Positions 5,832 through 7,432 of a stretch of DNA of 7,432 nucleotides are shown one piece after another (the first letter of the stretch is position 1; each line of letters starts with the position of its first letter). The notes below the pieces were generated by a model that worked only from the letters and a program-made list of their open reading frames with translations, had not been told where the DNA came from and ran no database searches. This DNA is from an uncultured Solobacterium sp. (GTDB lineage Bacteria > Bacillota_I > Bacilli_A > Erysipelotrichales > Erysipelotrichaceae), in NCBI GenBank assembly GCA_905235315.1, contig CAJOLG010000084.1, positions 1 through 7,432 on the forward strand, given 5' to 3'. The translations under genes and the position numbers were made by a program.

Positions 5832-6368
5832 TTGAAGTATATTAAACCGAAACGGAATGTACCGGAAGAACTTGTAAATGAAAACATTAAATTTCATGAG
5901 GTGCTTGTCATAAGTCCGGAGGGCGAGCAGCTGGGGGTAATGGATCGCAGAACAGCGATTCAGACTGCACAGGATCTCGGCCTTGACCTTTATTGTGTGG
6001 CACCGAATGCGAAGCCGCCTGTATGCAAAATTCTTGATTTCGGAAGATATCACTTCAATGAGCAGAAAAAAGCTCGTGAAGCAAAGAAGAAGCAGCATAC
6101 GACTGAAATCAAACCGCTTCGTCTGTCGCCTGTCATTGATCAGCATGATTTTGACACCAAGCTGAAACAGGCCAGAAAATGGATGGAAGAAGGTCAGAAA
6201 GTAAAGATCGATATGCGTTTCCGCGGCCGTATGATCACCCGGAAAGAAGTGGGTGAGGCGGTCATGAACAAGTTCATTGAGCAGATCTCCGATCTGGCGG
6301 TTGTCGATAAACAGCCGAATATGGAAGGCAATACGATGTCTGTCGTGCTGTCTCCCAGAAAGAAGTAG
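5832..6368 (+). CDS. infC: Translation initiation factor IF-3
   Basis: IF-3 binds the 30S subunit, prevents premature 50S joining and proofreads the initiator tRNA-start codon pairing. The 178-residue protein has the IF3-N domain (VNENIKFHEVLVISPEGEQLGVMDRRTAIQTAQDLGLDLYCVAPNAKPPVCKILDFGRYHF, with the family signature around KILDFGRYHFNEQKK), a basic linker KKAREAKKKQ, and the IF3-C domain (IKPLRLSPVIDQHDFDTKLKQARKWMEEGQKVKIDMRFRGRMIT...). The start is TTG 5832, 6 bases after AGGAGG (5820-5825); an in-frame TAA at 5826-5828 excludes an earlier start. Rare infC start codons are common (AUU in E. coli) and let IF-3 repress its own translation, so the TTG may do the same here. An out-of-frame ATG at 5828 overlaps it. 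It is first in the infC-rpmI-rplT operon. Confidence 0.96.
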   Translation: MKYIKPKRNVPEELVNENIKFHEVLVISPEGEQLGVMDRRTAIQTAQDLGLDLYCVAPNAKPPVCKILDFGRYHFNEQKKAREAKKKQHTTEIKPLRLSPVIDQHDFDTKLKQARKWMEEGQKVKIDMRFRGRMITRKEVGEAVMNKFIEQISDLAVVDKQPNMEGNTMSVVLSPRKK

Positions 6369-6386
6369 GAAACGGGAGGAGTTAGA

Positions 6387-6608
6387 ATGAAGGCTAAAGC
6401 TAAAAAACCTAAGAAGATCCGGATGAAGACTAAGAAGACCTTCGCAAAGCGCGTTAAGGTTACCGGTTCCGGCGAGCTGAGACGTCATCACAACTATGTA
6501 TCTCACTTTGCTGCAAACAAGTCTCACAAGCAGAAGAAGCACCTCGGAAAACCGACACTGGTGCACAAGACCGATGTGAAGCGTGACAGTCAGCTTCTTC
6601 AGGGTTAA
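6387..6608 (+). CDS. rpmI: 50S ribosomal protein L35
   Basis: L35 is a small basic protein of the large ribosomal subunit. The 73 residues contain the family core: RMKTKKTFAKRVKVTGSGELRRHHNYVSHFAANKSHKQKKHLGKPTLVHKTDVKRDSQLL. Most L35 proteins start at PKMKT, which corresponds to about residue 11 here, so this one has an extra basic MKAKAKKPKKI segment. ATG 6387 has GGGAGGAG (6374-6381) at a good distance, and the alternative ATG 6423 has no ribosome binding site, so I keep the longer form. It lies between infC (18-base gap) and rplT (16-base gap), the standard order. Confidence 0.95.
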   Translation: MKAKAKKPKKIRMKTKKTFAKRVKVTGSGELRRHHNYVSHFAANKSHKQKKHLGKPTLVHKTDVKRDSQLLQG

Positions 6609-6624
6609 TTAAGGGAGGCACAAA

Positions 6625-6981
6625 ATGAGAGTAAAAGGATCTACACCGACTCGTAACCGTCGGAAGAAAGTACTTAAGCAGGCGAAGGGCTATTTCGGCT
6701 CCAAGCATCTTCTGTACCGGACTGCCAATGAGCAGGTAATGCATTCAATGAAGTACAGCTACATTGGACGCAAACAGACAAAGCGTGATATGCGCAAGCT
6801 CTGGATTGCCCGTATCAATGCGGCTGCACGGACGAATGATCTCAGCTACAGCACACTGATGCACGGTCTCAAGGTTGCCAATGTCAACGTTAACCGCAAA
6901 ATGCTGAGTGAGATCGCAATTCATGATCCGAAGGCATTCACGGATCTTTGCGATACCGCAAAGAAAGCTCTTGCGGCGTAA
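6625..6981 (+). CDS. rplT: 50S ribosomal protein L20
   Basis: L20 binds 23S rRNA early in large-subunit assembly and, in Bacillota, represses its own operon through the infC leader. The 118-residue protein is of normal length. It begins MRVKGSTPTRNRRKKVLKQAKGYFGSKHLLYRTANEQVMHSMKYSYIGRKQTKRDMRKLWIARINAAAR, the basic N-terminal tail plus the conserved RRKKxLKxAKGYxG and RxxRxLWIxRINAAxR motifs. It ends in the globular RNA-binding domain (LSYSTLMHGLKVANVNVNRKMLSEIAIHDPKAF). ATG 6625 has GGGAGG (6613-6618) 6 bases upstream. It is the last gene of the operon. Confidence 0.97.
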   Translation: MRVKGSTPTRNRRKKVLKQAKGYFGSKHLLYRTANEQVMHSMKYSYIGRKQTKRDMRKLWIARINAAARTNDLSYSTLMHGLKVANVNVNRKMLSEIAIHDPKAFTDLCDTAKKALAA

Positions 6982-6998
6982 GGAAAAACAGGTATAAT
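6971..6998 (+). promoter_or_regulatory. Probable promoter of tRNA-Glu
   Basis: TATAAT (6993-6998) is a perfect -10. TTGCGG (6971-6976), inside the last rplT codons, is a partial -35 with a 16-base spacer. The expected start, near 7005, is about 19 bases before the tRNA and falls inside the inverted repeat that probably ends the rplT operon. Confidence 0.5.
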
Positions 6999-7019
6999 TA
7001 AGGAGCTTCAGGCTCCTTA
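6999..7019 (+). terminator. Weak terminator-like hairpin after rplT
   Basis: TAAGGAGC (6999-7006) and GCTCCTTA (7012-7019) form an 8-bp perfect stem around TTCAG. Only TTATTAT-like sequence follows, not a pure T-run, so termination may be partial and some rplT transcripts could read into the tRNA gene. Confidence 0.45.
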
Positions 7020-7023
7020 TTAT

Positions 7024-7097
7024 GGCATGTTGGTGAAGCGGCTTAACACACTGCCCTCTCAAGGCAGCATTCACGGGTTCGAATCCCGTACATGTCA
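7024..7097 (+). tRNA. tRNA-Glu (anticodon CTC)
   Basis: The 74 bases fold as a cloverleaf. The acceptor stem is GGCATGT (7024-7030) with ACATGTC (7090-7096) and discriminator A7097. A short D stem GTG/CAC follows. The anticodon stem CTGCC (7051-7055) pairs with GGCAG (7063-7067) around loop CTCTCAA. The T arm is ACGGG-TTCGAAT-CCCGT. The anticodon is CTC (7058-7060), which reads GAG. The 3' CCA is not encoded. The anticodon and the overall resemblance to bacterial tRNA-Glu agree. Confidence 0.95.
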
Positions 7098-7103
7098 CTG
7101 CAG

Positions 7104-7131
7104 AAAAGGCATATCCGGTATATGCCTTTTT
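7104..7131 (+). terminator. Rho-independent terminator of tRNA-Glu
   Basis: AAAAGGCATAT (7104-7114) and ATATGCCTTTT (7120-7130) form an 11-bp stem around CCGGT, and the 3' arm ends in five T (7127-7131). It starts 7 bases after the tRNA. The A-run opposite the T-run makes it potentially bidirectional. Confidence 0.92.
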
Positions 7132-7151
7132 ATCTAATTTACCGGAGAAGC

Positions 7152-7173
7152 CCCCGTTCTCTATAGAGCGGGG
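7152..7173 (+). repeat. Imperfect hairpin with TT bulge at the proposed IS left end
   Basis: CCCCG/CGGGG forms the lower stem, TT bulges on the 5' side, CTC/GAG forms the upper stem and TATA the loop. No T-run follows, so it is not a terminator. Its position between the TTAC and the TnpB gene fits a transposon end hairpin. Confidence 0.65.
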
Positions 7174-7191
7174 ATGAATCCGAAATAACTT

Positions 7192-7205
7192 AATATTATA
7201 ATATT
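7192..7205 (+). repeat. 14-bp perfect AT palindrome upstream of tnpB
   Basis: AATATTATAATATT is its own reverse complement and contains TATAAT on both strands (+ strand 7197-7202). It could supply a -10 for tnpB, but no -35 is visible at the right distance. In AT-rich DNA such palindromes also arise by chance. Confidence 0.4.
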
Positions 7206-7271
7206 GTAAAATTGTTTTCACTGTACGCAATAAGGTACACTGCATTCCGTGTAATCTGATAAAGTACAGGT

Positions 7272-7432
7272 ATGAATAAAAAGATGATCGCTGTCAGATG
7301 CAGATTGTATCTGAATCAGGAACAGACAGAATATGCAGTAAAGACTCTCGGTGCCTGCCGGTATGTCTACAATCTGTTTCTCGATACATGGGATACAGTA
7401 TACAGATATACGGGAAAAGGAATGTCATACAA
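7272..7432 (+). CDS. tnpB: TnpB-like (IS200/IS605 OrfB) protein, N-terminal 53 residues, 3' end outside window
   Basis: The frame MNKKMIAVRCRLYLNQEQTEYAVKTLGACRYVYNLFLDTWDTVYRYTGKGMSY is open to the right edge. It matches the start of TnpB/OrfB proteins (HTH_OrfB_IS605): a short basic strand ending in RLYxNxEQ, then a helix leading to the hallmark LGACRYVYN(L)FL, and a following helix ending near a GK turn. TnpB is an RNA-guided DNA nuclease, an ancestor of Cas12, guided by an omega RNA from the element's right end. The RuvC-like catalytic residues and the zinc finger lie beyond the window, so activity cannot be judged. The ribosome binding site is weak (AGG one base before the ATG). A second in-frame ATG at 7284 is possible. 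Putative transposon-end structures lie just upstream. Confidence 0.8.
   Translation, partial: MNKKMIAVRCRLYLNQEQTEYAVKTLGACRYVYNLFLDTWDTVYRYTGKGMSY

Larger units (their letters stand above)
7143..7432 (+). mobile_element. Probable left end and 5' part of an IS200/IS605-family (tnpB-only type) element
   Basis: After the tRNA terminator comes TTAC (7139-7142), the target tetranucleotide used by some IS200/IS605 members such as IS608. The proposed element starts at 7143. An imperfect hairpin lies 9 bases in: CCCCG (7152-7156) with CGGGG (7169-7173), a TT bulge (7157-7158), then CTC/GAG and a TATA loop. Subterminal bulged hairpins are what the Y1 transposase of this family recognises. A TnpB-like reading frame starts about 130 bases in. 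No tnpA is seen, and the right end is outside the window, so the left boundary is an inference. Confidence 0.55.

Noticed and set aside
5814..6566. Long open frame on the minus strand (250 residues) opposite infC and rpmI
   Set aside because: It lies antisense to two certain genes. Its Leu/Phe-rich translation is what the Lys-rich (AAG/AAA) genes give when read backwards, and it has no family features.
7151..7180. GC hairpin followed by ATGAATC as the right end / omega RNA of another TnpB element
   Set aside because: Hairpins of this look do occur at TnpB right ends, but a tRNA terminator lies immediately upstream and there is no room for a tnpB 3' end or omega RNA scaffold, so a left end fits better.
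7212..7241. TTGTTT...TACACT as a tnpB promoter with an 18-base spacer
   Set aside because: It has only three and four consensus matches, which is too weak to annotate in AT-rich sequence.
1..7432. CRISPR arrays, prophage genes, toxin-antitoxin pairs or rRNA genes
   Set aside because: I found no regularly spaced repeats, phage proteins, paired small genes or rRNA segments on either strand.

Overview
The window looks like part of a chromosome from a low-to-intermediate G+C member of the Bacillota (Firmicutes). The grounds are strong GGAGG-type ribosome binding sites, an infC-rpmI-rplT operon behind an L20-type attenuator leader, an Asp23/Gls24 protein, a perfect CcpA operator (cre) and a truB-ribF pair. 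An Erysipelotrichia-like or clostridial host is possible, but nothing here fixes the family. All convincing genes are on the + strand.

Layout. (1) 2-385: the 3' end of an unrecognised gene, followed by a probable terminator. (2) 477-4963: an extended -10 promoter drives a tight translation/RNA-modification operon of truB (tRNA pseudouridine-55 synthase), ribF (riboflavin kinase/FAD synthetase), an RsmF-type rRNA m5C methyltransferase and a divergent RelA/SpoT-domain protein. The first three genes overlap by ATGA junctions, and truB appears to be leaderless or nearly so. (3) 4981-5656: a single-gene Asp23/Gls24 unit, then a 60-residue peptide gene with a double-glycine leader-like N-terminus. 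A perfect cre lies between a candidate -10 and the peptide gene's ribosome binding site, and a strong terminator closes the unit. (4) 5660-7019: promoter, L20-type leader with mutually exclusive antiterminator and terminator, infC (TTG start), rpmI, rplT and a weak terminator. (5) 6971-7131: tRNA-Glu(CTC) with its own promoter and terminator. (6) 7139-7432: the probable left end of an IS200/IS605-family element (TTAC target, imperfect hairpin, AT-rich palindrome) and the first 53 codons of a TnpB-like protein that runs off the window.

Most of the window is housekeeping: RNA modification, flavin cofactors, translation initiation and ribosomal proteins. The RelA/SpoT-domain gene ties a possible alarmone function to the RNA-modification operon. 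The least ordinary part is the cre-controlled double-glycine peptide between the Asp23 gene and infC, which has no processing or export genes visible nearby. No phage, CRISPR or clear defence system is present. The TnpB element is the only mobile DNA seen.
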